This document shows positions 7,367 through 15,012 of a stretch of DNA of 18,939 bases, piece after piece; position 1 is the first letter of the stretch, and each line of letters starts with the position of its first letter. The translations under genes were made by a program, and so were the position numbers. The notes under the pieces are model-generated. The model made no database searches, was not told the origin of the DNA, and saw only the letters and a program-made list of their open reading frames with translations. This stretch comes from JANLTP01 sp031363055. GTDB lineage: Bacteria; Pseudomonadota; Gammaproteobacteria; Burkholderiales; Burkholderiaceae_E. The stretch covers positions 1 to 18,939 of the forward strand of contig JANLTP010000050.1 of assembly GCA_031363055.1 (NCBI GenBank), given 5' to 3'.

Positions 7367-9064
7367 CTATCGGAAATGTTCCTCCAGAAACTCCGCATGG
7401 GTTCGAGCCTCCTGCGTCCGTCCCTGCTCCTGGCCGCGCAAGTCGACCCGGCGAATCTTGCCGGAAATTGTCTTGGGCAAATCTGAAAACTCAATGCGCC
7501 GAACCATCTTGTAGGCGGACACCCGCTCACGCAGGAAACGGAAAATCGCGCTCGCCGTTGCCGCGTCAGCTTGATGGCCCGGCGCCACGACAACATAAGC
7601 CTTCGGTACAAAGCCGCGCACCGGATCGGGCGATGGCACCACCGCCGCCTCGGCCACGGCAGGATGTTCGATCAGTGCACTTTCAAGCTCGAACGGGCTG
7701 ATTCGATAGCCGGACGCCTTGAACACATCATCGGCCCGACCGACGTAGGTGATGTAGCCATCAGCGTCGCGACTGCCAACGTCACCGGTGTGATAGAAGC
7801 CGTCTCGCATTGCCTCGGCGGTCTTGGCGGCGTCATCGGCATACGCATCCATGAGACCCACCGGTCGCTCGGTCAGGTCGATGCAGATCTCGCCCTCGTC
7901 GGCCGGCTTGCCGTCAACGTCGAGCAGCACTATGTTATAGCCCGGCAATGGTCGTCCCATCGAGCCCGGCTTCAATACGGCGCCCGGCGGATTACCGATC
8001 AGCGCAGTGGTTTCGGTTTGTCCATAGCCATCTCGAATGCCGAGATTCCAGGCCCGTTGAACCTGCTCGATGACCTCCGGGTTTAACGGCTCACCCGCCG
8101 AGATAGCTTCGCGCAATTTCACCGGCCATTGCGTCAAATCTTCCTGTATCAACATGCGCCAGACGGTCGGCGGTGCGCACAGCGTCTGCACGCCTTCACG
8201 AACCAGGGTGTCGAGGATTGCGGCACCATTGAAGCGGTTGTAGTTGTAAATGAACACGCAGGCCTGCGCATTGAACGGCGCGAAGAAACAACTCCAGGCG
8301 TGCTTGCCCCAGCCCGGCGAGCTGATCGTCCAGTGAATGTCGCCAGGCCGCAGACCCAGCCAATAAAGCGTCGACAGATGACCGATGGGATAACTCTGGC
8401 GTGAGTGTCGAACCAACTTCGGTTTGGCGGTCGTGCCGGAAGTGAAGTACTCCAGCAAGGGTTGATCGACCGTCAGCGCCTGGGCGGGCTTGAACGCCTT
8501 TGCAGCCTGATGGGACTGGGCATAATCGGTCCAACCGGCGGGTAATGATGCGAGCGCACCGACGCCGATGAGCTTTACCCCTTGACGAGACTCTGCGGGC
8601 AGCTCGTTGATCCGCGCCATGCCGGTCGCATTGGTCACCGCGAATCGAACTTTGCCACGAGCCAGGCGATCGGCCAGATCGGCACCCGACAGCAGCGGCG
8701 TAGCCGGTATGACCACCGCACCGAGCTTGATGGCCGCCAGCAGCGTTTCCCAGAGTGGGACTTCATTACCGAGCATCAGCAAGATGCGATCGCCGGCGCG
8801 TGCGCCCTGTTCGCTCAGAAAGTTCGCGACCTGCGACGAGCGCGCCGATAACTCGGCATAACTCAACTGCGCTACTGAACCGTCTTCCTCAACGATCCGC
8901 AGGGCCGGCTTCGTATTATTTGCGGCAATGAAATCGAAGTAGTCGATCGCCCAATTGAAATGGCTGAGCTTGGGCCACTTGAATGTTCTGATGGCGCTGG
9001 CGTAATCGGTACGGTAGGCAATCAATTGATCGCGGACCGCCAGAAAAGAGTTCAGATCGTTCAT
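7367..9064 (-). CDS. Acyl-CoA synthetase (AMP-binding; benzoate/medium-chain-like)
   Basis: This is a second adenylate-forming CoA ligase, about 565 residues from the ATG at 9064. That ATG has a GGAG ribosome binding site 9 bases upstream; the open frame continues to a TTG at 9091, which I regard as upstream sequence. The layout is canonical: FNWAIDYFDFIA near the N-terminus, the phosphate loop YFTSGTTAKPKLVRHS (about 205-220), DGYGQTETT (about 346), GFYHTGD (about 420), GRADDVFKASGYRISPFE (about 441-458) and the C-terminal catalytic-Lys motif LPKTISGKIRR (about 535). The 'W..DYFD' start and TISGKIRR end match the medium-chain/benzoate-CoA-ligase-like branch rather than the 4-coumarate branch seen at 2520. 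It is divergent from a methyltransferase. The substrate cannot be assigned. Confidence 0.92.
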   Translation of the reverse strand: MNDLNSFLAVRDQLIAYRTDYASAIRTFKWPKLSHFNWAIDYFDFIAANNTKPALRIVEEDGSVAQLSYAELSARSSQVANFLSEQGARAGDRILLMLGNEVPLWETLLAAIKLGAVVIPATPLLSGADLADRLARGKVRFAVTNATGMARINELPAESRQGVKLIGVGALASLPAGWTDYAQSHQAAKAFKPAQALTVDQPLLEYFTSGTTAKPKLVRHSRQSYPIGHLSTLYWLGLRPGDIHWTISSPGWGKHAWSCFFAPFNAQACVFIYNYNRFNGAAILDTLVREGVQTLCAPPTVWRMLIQEDLTQWPVKLREAISAGEPLNPEVIEQVQRAWNLGIRDGYGQTETTALIGNPPGAVLKPGSMGRPLPGYNIVLLDVDGKPADEGEICIDLTERPVGLMDAYADDAAKTAEAMRDGFYHTGDVGSRDADGYITYVGRADDVFKASGYRISPFELESALIEHPAVAEAAVVPSPDPVRGFVPKAYVVVAPGHQADAATASAIFRFLRERVSAYKMVRRIEFSDLPKTISGKIRRVDLRGQEQGRTQEARTHAEFLEEHFR

Positions 9065-9085
9065 GGCTGCAGGCTCCGTGGTTGC

Positions 9086-9107
9086 GTTCAACCGTATTAT
9101 GCTGAAC
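9086..9107. promoter_or_regulatory. Inverted repeat GTTCA-N12-TGAAC around an AT-rich -10-like box
   Basis: GTTCA (9086-9090) and TGAAC (9103-9107) flank a tattat core. On the minus strand the core reads CATAAT, a plausible -10 for the acyl-CoA synthetase, about 35 bases before its ATG. No convincing -35 was found. It could be a regulator site, but no regulator gene is adjacent. Confidence 0.3.
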
Positions 9108-9126
9108 TATTGGGCCTCGCTCCCTG

Positions 9127-9196
9127 GAACTCGCTCTCGCGAACTCGCCACCGTGAACTCGCCACCACGAACATTCCGCCTCGAACACTCCTTCTG
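9127..9196. repeat. Five-copy 14-bp tandem repeat between divergent genes
   Basis: Five consecutive 14-base units all begin gaac: gaactcgctctcgc, gaactcgccaccgt, gaactcgccaccac, gaacattccgcctc, gaacactccttctg. The second and third differ only in the last two bases; the outer copies are more diverged. A weaker sixth copy may precede them (9113-9126). The array fills most of the gap between the acyl-CoA synthetase and the methyltransferase and ends just before the methyltransferase ribosome binding site. The unit is not a multiple of three, in keeping with non-coding DNA. Confidence 0.85.
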
Positions 9197-9207
9197 CAGG
9201 CCCACCG

Positions 9208-9993
9208 ATGGATCAATCCCCAAACCGCCCGGATGTTCATCAAGTGTTCTCGCAGAAAGTCGCGGACTATCTGAAGTCGCGACCCGACTATCCGCTGGCG
9301 CTGTTCGAACAACTGAGCGCACTCGGGGCGTTATCCGCAGGGGCGGTTATTGCGGATATCGGTTCCGGTACCGGCTTGCTGACCGGCAGCCTGCTGCAAC
9401 GGGGTCACGAAGTTTTCGCGCTGGAACCGAATGACGAAATGCGCGCTGCCGCCGAATCAAACCTGCAATCCTTTGGCGGTTTCCATAGCCGTTCCGGTTC
9501 GGCCGAAGTGACCGGTCTTCCAGACGCGTCGATCGACCTGGTCACTGCGGCGCAGGCGTTCCACTGGTTTGACGCGCCGCGAGCCCGTGACGAGTGCTTA
9601 CGTATCTTGCGACCGGAAGGACAAGTCGCGTTGATCTGGAATGATCGCGTGTTGACCGACCCTCTGAATCAAGCACTGGATCGGGTCTTCACCGATTTCG
9701 GGGGCGAATTGCGAAAGGTATCGATGCAGCAGGAGGAGAGACGCCAGGTACCCGTGTTCTTTGGCCGGGCCGCATACCAATCCCTAAGCATCGACCATAC
9801 GCATTGGCTCGATCGGGCAGGACTGGATGCGCTGGTGTTTTCGCGTTCGTACATGCCTAAACGGGGCTCAGGCTCGGCGCTGCAGGTCGAGGGCGAAATC
9901 AGTCGAATCTTCGATGAGCATGCTCAAGTTGGACAAGTACTGATGCGATATCAGACCTTGGCTCTGGTGGGTCATCCGACCCACCGGCCGTAG
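9208..9993 (+). CDS. Class I SAM-dependent methyltransferase
   Basis: This is a soluble methyltransferase of the Methyltransf_11/25-like group, 261 residues. Motif I is IADIGSGTGLLTG (48-60). The acidic end of strand 2 is E73 in ALEPNDEM. Motif III/IV is SIDLVTAAQAFHWFD (108-122), followed by LRPEGQVALIWN (about 135-146). The AQAFHWFD segment is common in small-molecule methyltransferases of unknown substrate. The start ATG has a short AGG (9198-9200) 7 bases upstream. The last codons form a perfect hairpin (9966-9985), and the gene converges on rpsQ with only 13 bases between the stops. The acceptor is unknown; no biosynthetic partner gene is next to it. Confidence 0.88.
   Translation: MDQSPNRPDVHQVFSQKVADYLKSRPDYPLALFEQLSALGALSAGAVIADIGSGTGLLTGSLLQRGHEVFALEPNDEMRAAAESNLQSFGGFHSRSGSAEVTGLPDASIDLVTAAQAFHWFDAPRARDECLRILRPEGQVALIWNDRVLTDPLNQALDRVFTDFGGELRKVSMQQEERRQVPVFFGRAAYQSLSIDHTHWLDRAGLDALVFSRSYMPKRGSGSALQVEGEISRIFDEHAQVGQVLMRYQTLALVGHPTHRP
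9966..9985. terminator. Perfect 8-bp hairpin at the methyltransferase / S10 operon convergence
   Basis: GGTGGGTC, a 4-base loop (atcc) and GACCCACC form a perfect 8-bp, GC-rich stem inside the last codons of the methyltransferase. Downstream of rpsQ on the minus strand it begins 22 bases after the stop. Neither strand has a T-tract after the stem, so it is not a standard intrinsic terminator. It may block read-through, stop 3' exonucleases or work with Rho. Confidence 0.5.
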
Positions 9994-10006
9994 GCCAAGC
10001 AGCCTC

Positions 10007-10300
10007 TTAAACCTTCTTGACCACCGTCCAGGCCTTGGTCTTGGAAATAGGCCGACCCTCGCGGATCTCGACGACATCGCCTTCATTCAGCGCTTCTTCG
10101 GTGTGCGCATGGTACTTGGTGCTCTGAACCAAGTACTTGCCGTACACCGGATGCTTGACCTTGCGCTCGACCAGCACGGTCACGGTTTTCTGCATCTTGT
10201 TCGAAGTGACTCTGCCAGTCAGCGTGCGCTTGGTCGCCGATTTGACCGGCGCGGTGCCTGCGGGAGTGGCGGTCGAGGATGCGTCAGCAGAGGCGTTCAT
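10007..10300 (-). CDS. rpsQ: 30S ribosomal protein S17
   Basis: S17 is a primary 16S rRNA-binding protein of the small subunit. The conserved core is evident: KRTLTGRVTSNKMQKTVTV, VKHPVYGKYLVQSTKYHAHTE, NEGDVVEIREGRPISKTKAW. The protein is 97 residues against 84 in E. coli; the difference is an Ala/Ser/Thr-rich N-terminal extension of about 20 residues (MNASADASSTATPAGTAPVK). The ATG overlaps the rpmC stop by 4 bases, supporting the longer start. It is the last gene of the operon here: the next gene is convergent, and rplN does not follow within the window. Confidence 0.97.
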   Translation of the reverse strand: MNASADASSTATPAGTAPVKSATKRTLTGRVTSNKMQKTVTVLVERKVKHPVYGKYLVQSTKYHAHTEEALNEGDVVEIREGRPISKTKAWTVVKKV

Positions 10301-10491
10301 TTAGCTGCAGCTTTCTGGGTCATCACCGTGCGCACCCGAGCGATATCGCGGCGGGTATTGCGCAACTGGTTGGTATTGTTCAATTGTTGGGTACCGAGTT
10401 GCATGCGCAGTGAAAACTGCGCCTTCAACAGGGAGTCCAACTCTTTTTTGAGCGCTGCAGGTTCCTGAGCGCGCAGTTCTTTGGCTTTCAT
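10297..10491 (-). CDS. rpmC: 50S ribosomal protein L29
   Basis: L29 sits near the peptide exit tunnel of the large subunit, next to L23. It is 64 residues, the normal size, a two-helix protein with the family segments MKAKELR, ALKKELDSLLKAQFSLRMQ and LRNTRRDIARVRTVM. An AAGGAAAC ribosome binding site precedes the ATG. The stop overlaps the rpsQ start (ATGA). Confidence 0.97.
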   Translation of the reverse strand: MKAKELRAQEPAALKKELDSLLKAQFSLRMQLGTQQLNNTNQLRNTRRDIARVRTVMTQKAAAK

Positions 10492-10527
10492 CTTCTTGTT
10501 TCCTTAGATGGACGTCAGGCGCAGACG

Positions 10528-10944
10528 TCAAGCGCCGACGGCACGCGAAACGAACACACAGGCCAGCGGCAGCTTGGCTGCGGCCAAGGCAAAGGCCTCG
10601 CGCGCCAGCGCTTCGTTGACGCCGTCCATCTCGTAGAGCACCTTACCGGGTTGAATCTCGGCGACGTAGTACTCGGGATTGCCCTTGCCGTTACCCATCC
10701 GAACTTCGGCCGGTTTCTGCGAGATCGGCTTGTCCGGGAAAATACGAATCCAGATGCGACCGCCCCGTTTGATATGACGAGTCATCGCGCGACGAGCAGC
10801 TTCGATCTGGCGAGCCGTCAAGCGACCGCGCTGGGTTGCCTTCAAGCCAAATTCACCAAACGACACCGACGCGCCACGCGTGGCCAGGCCCTTGTTACGG
10901 CCCTTTTGTTCTTTACGGTATTTACGCCGAGCGGGTTGTAGCAT
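10528..10944 (-). CDS. rplP: 50S ribosomal protein L16
   Basis: L16 binds 23S rRNA near the A-site tRNA and peptidyl-transferase centre. It is 138 residues, near the family norm, beginning MLQPARRKYRKEQKGRNKG and carrying IEAARRAMTRHIKRGGRIWIRIFPDKPIS and the region RMGNGKGNPEYYVAEIQPGKVLYE. A strong AAGGAG site lies 8 bases before the ATG. Only 12 bases separate it from rpsC upstream. Confidence 0.98.
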   Translation of the reverse strand: MLQPARRKYRKEQKGRNKGLATRGASVSFGEFGLKATQRGRLTARQIEAARRAMTRHIKRGGRIWIRIFPDKPISQKPAEVRMGNGKGNPEYYVAEIQPGKVLYEMDGVNEALAREAFALAAAKLPLACVFVSRAVGA

Positions 10945-10956
10945 CGCTCACTCCTT

Positions 10957-11904
10957 CTACTCTTTTTTAGCCGGTGCATCACCGGTCGGTGTGGTCGGGC
11001 CAGCGGCTCGACGTACCCGTTTGACTGGATTGCCTGCTGTATCGGTGGCCGACTTCTCGGGCGCTGATTTCTCCGGAGCATCCTTGGCAGCGATGTCGGC
11101 ACCTTCTGCCGGACGACGCGGACCGCCTCGGCCCGGACCACCGGGACCTCCAGGGCCACCGCGACCTGCACCGGGACCACCACCAGGCTTGCCACCGGGT
11201 GGGCGACGGCCACGACGATCGTCACGATCGGGCGGCGGAATCGGATCTTTGTCCAACGCTGCCGGCGGATCATTGCGACCGAGCCGATCGCCCTTGTAGA
11301 CCCAGCACTTGACACCGATCACACCGTAGGTGGTTTGTGCTTCGGAAAATCCGTAGTCGATATCGGCGCGCAACGTATGCAACGGCACGCGACCTTCGCG
11401 ATACCACTCACAACGCGCAATCTCGATGCCATTCAAGCGACCCGAGCTCATGATCTTGATGCCTTGAGCACCCAGACGCATGGCGTTTTGCATCGCACGT
11501 TTCATGGCGCGGCGGAACATGATGCGTTTCTCGAGCTGTTGCGTAATCGAGTCGGCAATCAATTGCGCGTCAATTTCGGGCTTGCGAATCTCTTCAATAT
11601 TCACGTGCACCGGCACGCCCATCAGCTTTTGCAGATCGGACTTGAGATTCTCAATGTCCTCACCCTTCTTGCCGATGACCACCCCAGGACGGGCCGAAAA
11701 AATGGTGATGCGCGCGTTCTTGGCAGGACGCTCAATCAATACACGCCCAACCGAAGCGGCACGCAGCTTGCGGCTCAGGTACTCGCGCACCTTGAGATCT
11801 TCCAGCAGCATGCCCGGAAAATTCTTGCTGTTCGCATACCACTTTGAAGTCCAGTTACGGGTAACTGCCAATCGAAAGCCGATTGGATGAATCTTCTGTC
11901 CCAT
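10957..11904 (-). CDS. rpsC: 30S ribosomal protein S3 with a long Gly/Pro/Arg-rich C-terminal tail
   Basis: S3 lines the mRNA entry channel of the small subunit and has helicase-related activity together with S4 and S5. The core is normal: MGQKIHPIGFRLAVTRNW, the KH domain with ARPGVVIGKKGEDIE, and GLNGIE-like GRLNGIEIARCEWYREGRVPLHTLRADIDYG. The core ends at VKCWVYKGD, near residue 206. About 109 further residues follow (10960-11286): first Pro/Asp/Arg-rich, then a low-complexity GGGPGAGRGGPGGPGGPGRG run, then an Ala/Lys/Glu segment with APEKS repeated twice, ending PAKKE. The protein is 315 residues against 233 in E. coli. Betaproteobacterial S3 proteins often carry a shorter basic tail; this one is unusually long. 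The tail is probably disordered (inference). An AGGA ribosome binding site precedes the ATG. Confidence 0.97.
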   Translation of the reverse strand: MGQKIHPIGFRLAVTRNWTSKWYANSKNFPGMLLEDLKVREYLSRKLRAASVGRVLIERPAKNARITIFSARPGVVIGKKGEDIENLKSDLQKLMGVPVHVNIEEIRKPEIDAQLIADSITQQLEKRIMFRRAMKRAMQNAMRLGAQGIKIMSSGRLNGIEIARCEWYREGRVPLHTLRADIDYGFSEAQTTYGVIGVKCWVYKGDRLGRNDPPAALDKDPIPPPDRDDRRGRRPPGGKPGGGPGAGRGGPGGPGGPGRGGPRRPAEGADIAAKDAPEKSAPEKSATDTAGNPVKRVRRAAGPTTPTGDAPAKKE

Positions 11905-11918
11905 TCGTTCCTGCCTTC

Positions 11919-12248
11919 TCAGTTACCGACGGTCACAAAAATGTGACAGGTCTGTTTTTCGATTTGAACGCCGCGGCCCTTGGCTCGTGCGTCGAAGCGG
12001 CGCAGCGATTTGCCCTTCTCGACAAACACGGTCTTGACCTTGAGTTCGTCGATGTCGGCGCCGTCATTGTGTTCGGCATTGGCGATCGCCGACTCGAGCA
12101 CTTTCTTGACAATGCGCGAGGCTTTTTTCGGCGAGAACGTCAATGTGTTCAGCGCCTGCTCAACAGGCTTGCCGCGAATCATGTCGGCGATCAATCGACC
12201 CTTCTGGGCTGATAATCGGACGCCGCGCAAACTGGCTTGGGTTTCCAT
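11919..12248 (-). CDS. rplV: 50S ribosomal protein L22
   Basis: L22 extends a beta-hairpin into the nascent-peptide exit tunnel. It is 109 residues, about the usual length, with METQASLRGVRLSAQKGRLIADMIRGK at the N-terminus and the hairpin region RRFDARAKGRGVQIEKQTCHIFVTV at the C-terminus. The family's usual RIxKRTSHI segment reads QIEKQTCHI here. It lies between rpsS (13 bases upstream) and rpsC (14 bases downstream). Confidence 0.97.
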   Translation of the reverse strand: METQASLRGVRLSAQKGRLIADMIRGKPVEQALNTLTFSPKKASRIVKKVLESAIANAEHNDGADIDELKVKTVFVEKGKSLRRFDARAKGRGVQIEKQTCHIFVTVGN

Positions 12249-12261
12249 GTCTCGAGCTCTC

Positions 12262-12546
12262 TTAATTTTTCTTGATGCCGGATTTTTTATCGGCCGCGTG
12301 ACCTTTGAAGGTCCGGGTCAATGAAAATTCGCCGAGCTTGTGACCGACCATGTTTTCGTTAATGAAAACCGGTATGTGTTGCTTGCCGTTGTGAACCGCA
12401 ATCGTCAACCCTACGAACTCGGGCAACACGGTTGAACGGCGCGACCAGGTCTTGATCGGCTTCTTGTCTTTGTTGGTCACCGCCGTATCGACCTTCTTGA
12501 TCAGATGCGGGTCGACGAACGGACCTTTTTTTACGGAACGTGCCAT
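12262..12546 (-). CDS. rpsS: 30S ribosomal protein S19
   Basis: S19 is in the head of the small subunit and contacts S13 and tRNA. It is 94 residues with the full family sequence pattern: MARSVKKGPFVDPHLIKKV, KTWSRRSTVLPEFVGLTIAVHNGK, and GHKLGEFSLTRTFKGHAADKK. Nothing about it is unusual. It is 35 bases from the rplB stop upstream. Confidence 0.98.
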   Translation of the reverse strand: MARSVKKGPFVDPHLIKKVDTAVTNKDKKPIKTWSRRSTVLPEFVGLTIAVHNGKQHIPVFINENMVGHKLGEFSLTRTFKGHAADKKSGIKKN

Positions 12547-12581
12547 ACGTTACTCTCGATTCTTCTCTGTACAGTCAGCCA

Positions 12582-13400
12582 TTACTTGCGGCCACGGCGC
12601 TGCACGATCATCGTGCTGGTGCGCTTGTTGCGGCGAGTCTTGTAGCCCTTGGTCGGCGTGCCCCACGGCGACACCGGGTGTCCGCCGCCGTTACTGCGGC
12701 CACCGTGCGGGTGATCCACCGGGTTCATGCAAATACCGCGTACCGTCGGACGAATACCGCGCCAGCGATTGGCACCGGCCTTGCCGATTTGTCGCAGGCT
12801 GTGTTCACCATTGCCGACCTCGCCAATGGTGGCGCGGCACTCAATGTGAATCTTGCGAACTTCACCCGAGCGCAGACGCACCTGAGCGTAGGCTCCCTCG
12901 CGAGCCAGCAGTCGAGCCGAGCCGCCGGCCGTACGAACGATCTGCGCGCCCTTGCCCGGCAACATCTCGACGCAGTGAATGGTCGAGCCGACCGGAATAT
13001 TGCGGATCGGCAAGGTGTTGCCCGGCTTGATCGGCGCTTCTGAACCGGACTGCAAGGTGGTACCCACCGGAACATCGCGTGGTGCCAGAATGTAGCGACG
13101 CTCGCCGTCCTTGTAGAGCAACAGAGCAATGTGTGCGCTGCGATTCGGGTCGTATTCAATGCGCTCGACCTTGGCGGGAATGCCGTCCTTGTTGCGCTTG
13201 AAGTCGATGATCCGGTAGTGACTCTTGTGGCCACCGCCCTTGTGGCGCGTGGTGATGTGACCGAGATTATTGCGACCCGACCCGCGAATCTGCGGCTCGA
13301 TCAGCGCTTGCACCGGACCACCCTTGTGCAGAGTCGGCGTCACGATCTTGACCATCGCACGACGGCCGGCTGAAGTCGGTTTTACTTTGACGATAGGCAT
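12582..13400 (-). CDS. rplB: 50S ribosomal protein L2
   Basis: L2 binds 23S rRNA and is needed for subunit joining and peptidyl transfer. It is 272 residues, one shorter than in E. coli. It begins MPIVKVKPTSAGRRAMV and carries HKGGGHKSHYRIIDFKR, the beta-barrel domain with SGSEAPIKPGNTLPIRNIPVG, and the conserved C-terminal MNPVDHPHGGRSNGGGHPV containing the functionally important His. The C-terminus (GYKTRRNKRTSTMIVQRRGRK) is typical of the family. Its start directly follows the rplW stop with no gap. Confidence 0.98.
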   Translation of the reverse strand: MPIVKVKPTSAGRRAMVKIVTPTLHKGGPVQALIEPQIRGSGRNNLGHITTRHKGGGHKSHYRIIDFKRNKDGIPAKVERIEYDPNRSAHIALLLYKDGERRYILAPRDVPVGTTLQSGSEAPIKPGNTLPIRNIPVGSTIHCVEMLPGKGAQIVRTAGGSARLLAREGAYAQVRLRSGEVRKIHIECRATIGEVGNGEHSLRQIGKAGANRWRGIRPTVRGICMNPVDHPHGGRSNGGGHPVSPWGTPTKGYKTRRNKRTSTMIVQRRGRK

Positions 13401-13709
13401 TTACACCGCCTCCGCGAAATTGATTTCCTGGCCCGCCCTCAAGCTCACATAGGCCTTGCGAACATGATCGCGACGCCCCATGAATCGGCCAAACCGTTTG
13501 ACCTTGCCCTTCTGGTTGACCACCTGCACACCTTCAACGTTGACCTTGAACAACAACTCGACGGCAGCCTTGACTTCCACCTTGGTTGCGTCCTGCGTCA
13601 CCTTGAATGCGTACTGCGAATTCTTCTCGGCCATGTTCGTACTCTTCTCAGAGACGATCGGCGCGAGCAGCACCTTCATCAGGCGCTCGGGATTGATTGC
13701 CGCGCTCAT
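13401..13709 (-). CDS. rplW: 50S ribosomal protein L23
   Basis: L23 is at the exit of the peptide tunnel and is the docking site for trigger factor and SRP. It is 102 residues, the normal size. It shows RLMKVLLAPIVSEKSTNMAEK (the conserved Glu in SEKST contacts trigger factor), FKVTQDATKVEVKAAVELLF, and VNVEGVQVVNQKGKVKRFGRFMGRRDHVRKAYV. Its ATG overlaps the rplD stop by 4 bases. Confidence 0.97.
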   Translation of the reverse strand: MSAAINPERLMKVLLAPIVSEKSTNMAEKNSQYAFKVTQDATKVEVKAAVELLFKVNVEGVQVVNQKGKVKRFGRFMGRRDHVRKAYVSLRAGQEINFAEAV

Positions 13710-14326
13710 GCCAGCATCTCCTGCACTTTAGCCAGTGCGCCACGAGTGAACAAAATCTTGTCGAACTGCACCAACGACACCGGGTCGGCATTTTTCGCTT
13801 CAACGATCAGCACATTGTGCAGATTGCGGGCCGCCAGATGCAGGTTCTCATTGAATGCATCGGTGATGACCATGACCGACTCCAGACCCATCGCCTTGAT
13901 TTTGCCGGCGAGCTGCTTGGTTTTCGGCGTGTCAAGCGAAATGCCTTCGATAATCGCAAGCCGGTCTTCGCGGACCAATTGCGAGAGAATCGAACACAAG
14001 CCAGCACGGAACATTTTCTTGTTCAGCTTGTGCGTGAAATTTTCGTCCGGGCTGTTCGGGAAAATCTTGCCGCCGCCGCGCCACAACGGGCTCGAGGTCA
14101 TACCAGCGCGAGCGCGACCAGTCCCTTTTTGGCGAAACGGCTTTTTGGTCGAGTGCCGAACTTCTGCGCGATCTTTTTGCTTGCGATTGGCGCTGCGCGC
14201 GTTGGCCTGATAAGCCACCACGACCTGATGCACCAACGGCTCGTTGAAGTCGCGACCGAAGATCGTGTCCGGCGCGTCGACTTTCGACGCCTTCTGACCT
14301 TGATCGTTAATGAGGTTCAATTCCAT
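13706..14326 (-). CDS. rplD: 50S ribosomal protein L4
   Basis: L4 inserts a long loop into the peptide exit tunnel, and in E. coli it also represses the S10 operon by binding the leader upstream of rpsJ. It is 206 residues, about five more than E. coli. The N-terminal strand (MELNLINDQGQ), the tunnel loop with RQKGTGRARAGMTSSPLWRGGG and the conserved KLNKKMFRAGLCSILSQLV are all present. Because rpsJ and its leader are not upstream here, any L4 autoregulation would have to act on the short leader before rplC (inference). Confidence 0.98.
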   Translation of the reverse strand: MELNLINDQGQKASKVDAPDTIFGRDFNEPLVHQVVVAYQANARSANRKQKDRAEVRHSTKKPFRQKGTGRARAGMTSSPLWRGGGKIFPNSPDENFTHKLNKKMFRAGLCSILSQLVREDRLAIIEGISLDTPKTKQLAGKIKAMGLESVMVITDAFNENLHLAARNLHNVLIVEAKNADPVSLVQFDKILFTRGALAKVQEMLA

Positions 14327-14340
14327 TGTCGCTCCTGCGC

Positions 14341-15012
14341 CTATGCTTTCTTGGCGACTTTGGCGCCCTGTTTCGGCGTCTTGATCGCTGGCGTTACGAC
14401 AACCGCGCTGCCTGCACCACCGGGCACTGCGCCCTTGATCAGCAGCAAACCGCGGACTGCATCAACCCGCGCCACTTCCAGATTCTGGGTGGTGCGATTG
14501 GCATTGCCGAGATGACCGGCCATTTTCTTACCCGGAAAGACGCGACCCGGGTCCTGCGCCATACCGATGGAGCCGGCCGAGTTGTGCGACTTCGAATTAC
14601 CGTGGCTGGCACGATTCGACGAGAAGTGGTGGCGCTTGATGGCGCCGGTAAAGCCCTTGCCGTGCGTCGTACCCGAGACGTCAACAATCTGGCCGACCGT
14701 GAACATCTCGACATTGATGACCGAACCGGGCTTCAAATCGGCCAGTGCGCTCGGCTCAAGACGGAATTCGCCCATGCTGTTACCGGCTTCGACTCCAGCC
14801 TTGGCGAAATGCCCGGCCTGCGGTTTGGTCACACGGGTAGCGCGGCGTTTGCCATGCGTCAATTGCACGGCGGTGTAGCCGTCGGATTCGACGGTCTTGA
14901 TCTGGGTGACGCGATTGTTCGACACATCAAGTACCGTTACGGGGACAGCATTGCCCTCAGCCGTAAAAATACGCATCATGCCGACCTTGCGACCCAATAG
15001 TCCAAGGCTCAT
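14341..15012 (-). CDS. rplC: 50S ribosomal protein L3
   Basis: L3 is one of the first proteins in large-subunit assembly and reaches towards the peptidyl-transferase centre. I start it at the ATG at 15012 (MSLGLLGRKVGMMRIF, 223 residues): a GGAGAG site lies 4 bases upstream and this is the family's normal N-terminus. An earlier in-frame ATG at 15036 would add eight unconserved residues. The central signature GSIGMAQDPGRVFPGKKMAGHLGN has the beta-proteobacterial form and keeps a Gln corresponding to the one methylated by PrmB in E. coli. It is the first gene of the operon here; rpsJ, which normally precedes it, is missing and a divergent transporter gene lies upstream. Confidence 0.97.
   Translation of the reverse strand: MSLGLLGRKVGMMRIFTAEGNAVPVTVLDVSNNRVTQIKTVESDGYTAVQLTHGKRRATRVTKPQAGHFAKAGVEAGNSMGEFRLEPSALADLKPGSVINVEMFTVGQIVDVSGTTHGKGFTGAIKRHHFSSNRASHGNSKSHNSAGSIGMAQDPGRVFPGKKMAGHLGNANRTTQNLEVARVDAVRGLLLIKGAVPGGAGSAVVVTPAIKTPKQGAKVAKKA

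Noticed and set aside
10960..10972. Run of six A residues near the rpsC stop as a programmed frameshift site
   Set aside because: The run is in the wrong phase for a canonical X XXY YYZ slip (codons are GCT AAA AAA GAG TAG), and no downstream structure or useful alternative frame is evident.
11100..11250. Gly/Pro-rich stretch of rpsC as a separate collagen-like or antisense gene
   Set aside because: It is in frame with the S3 core, without a stop or a start of its own, and is better read as the S3 tail. The antisense frame at 10880-11299 is its shadow.
13464..15000. Long plus-strand open frames (154 to 272 codons) across rplW, rplD and rplC
   Set aside because: They are antisense to clearly conserved ribosomal protein genes, with no domain-like sequence and no ribosome binding site that stands out.
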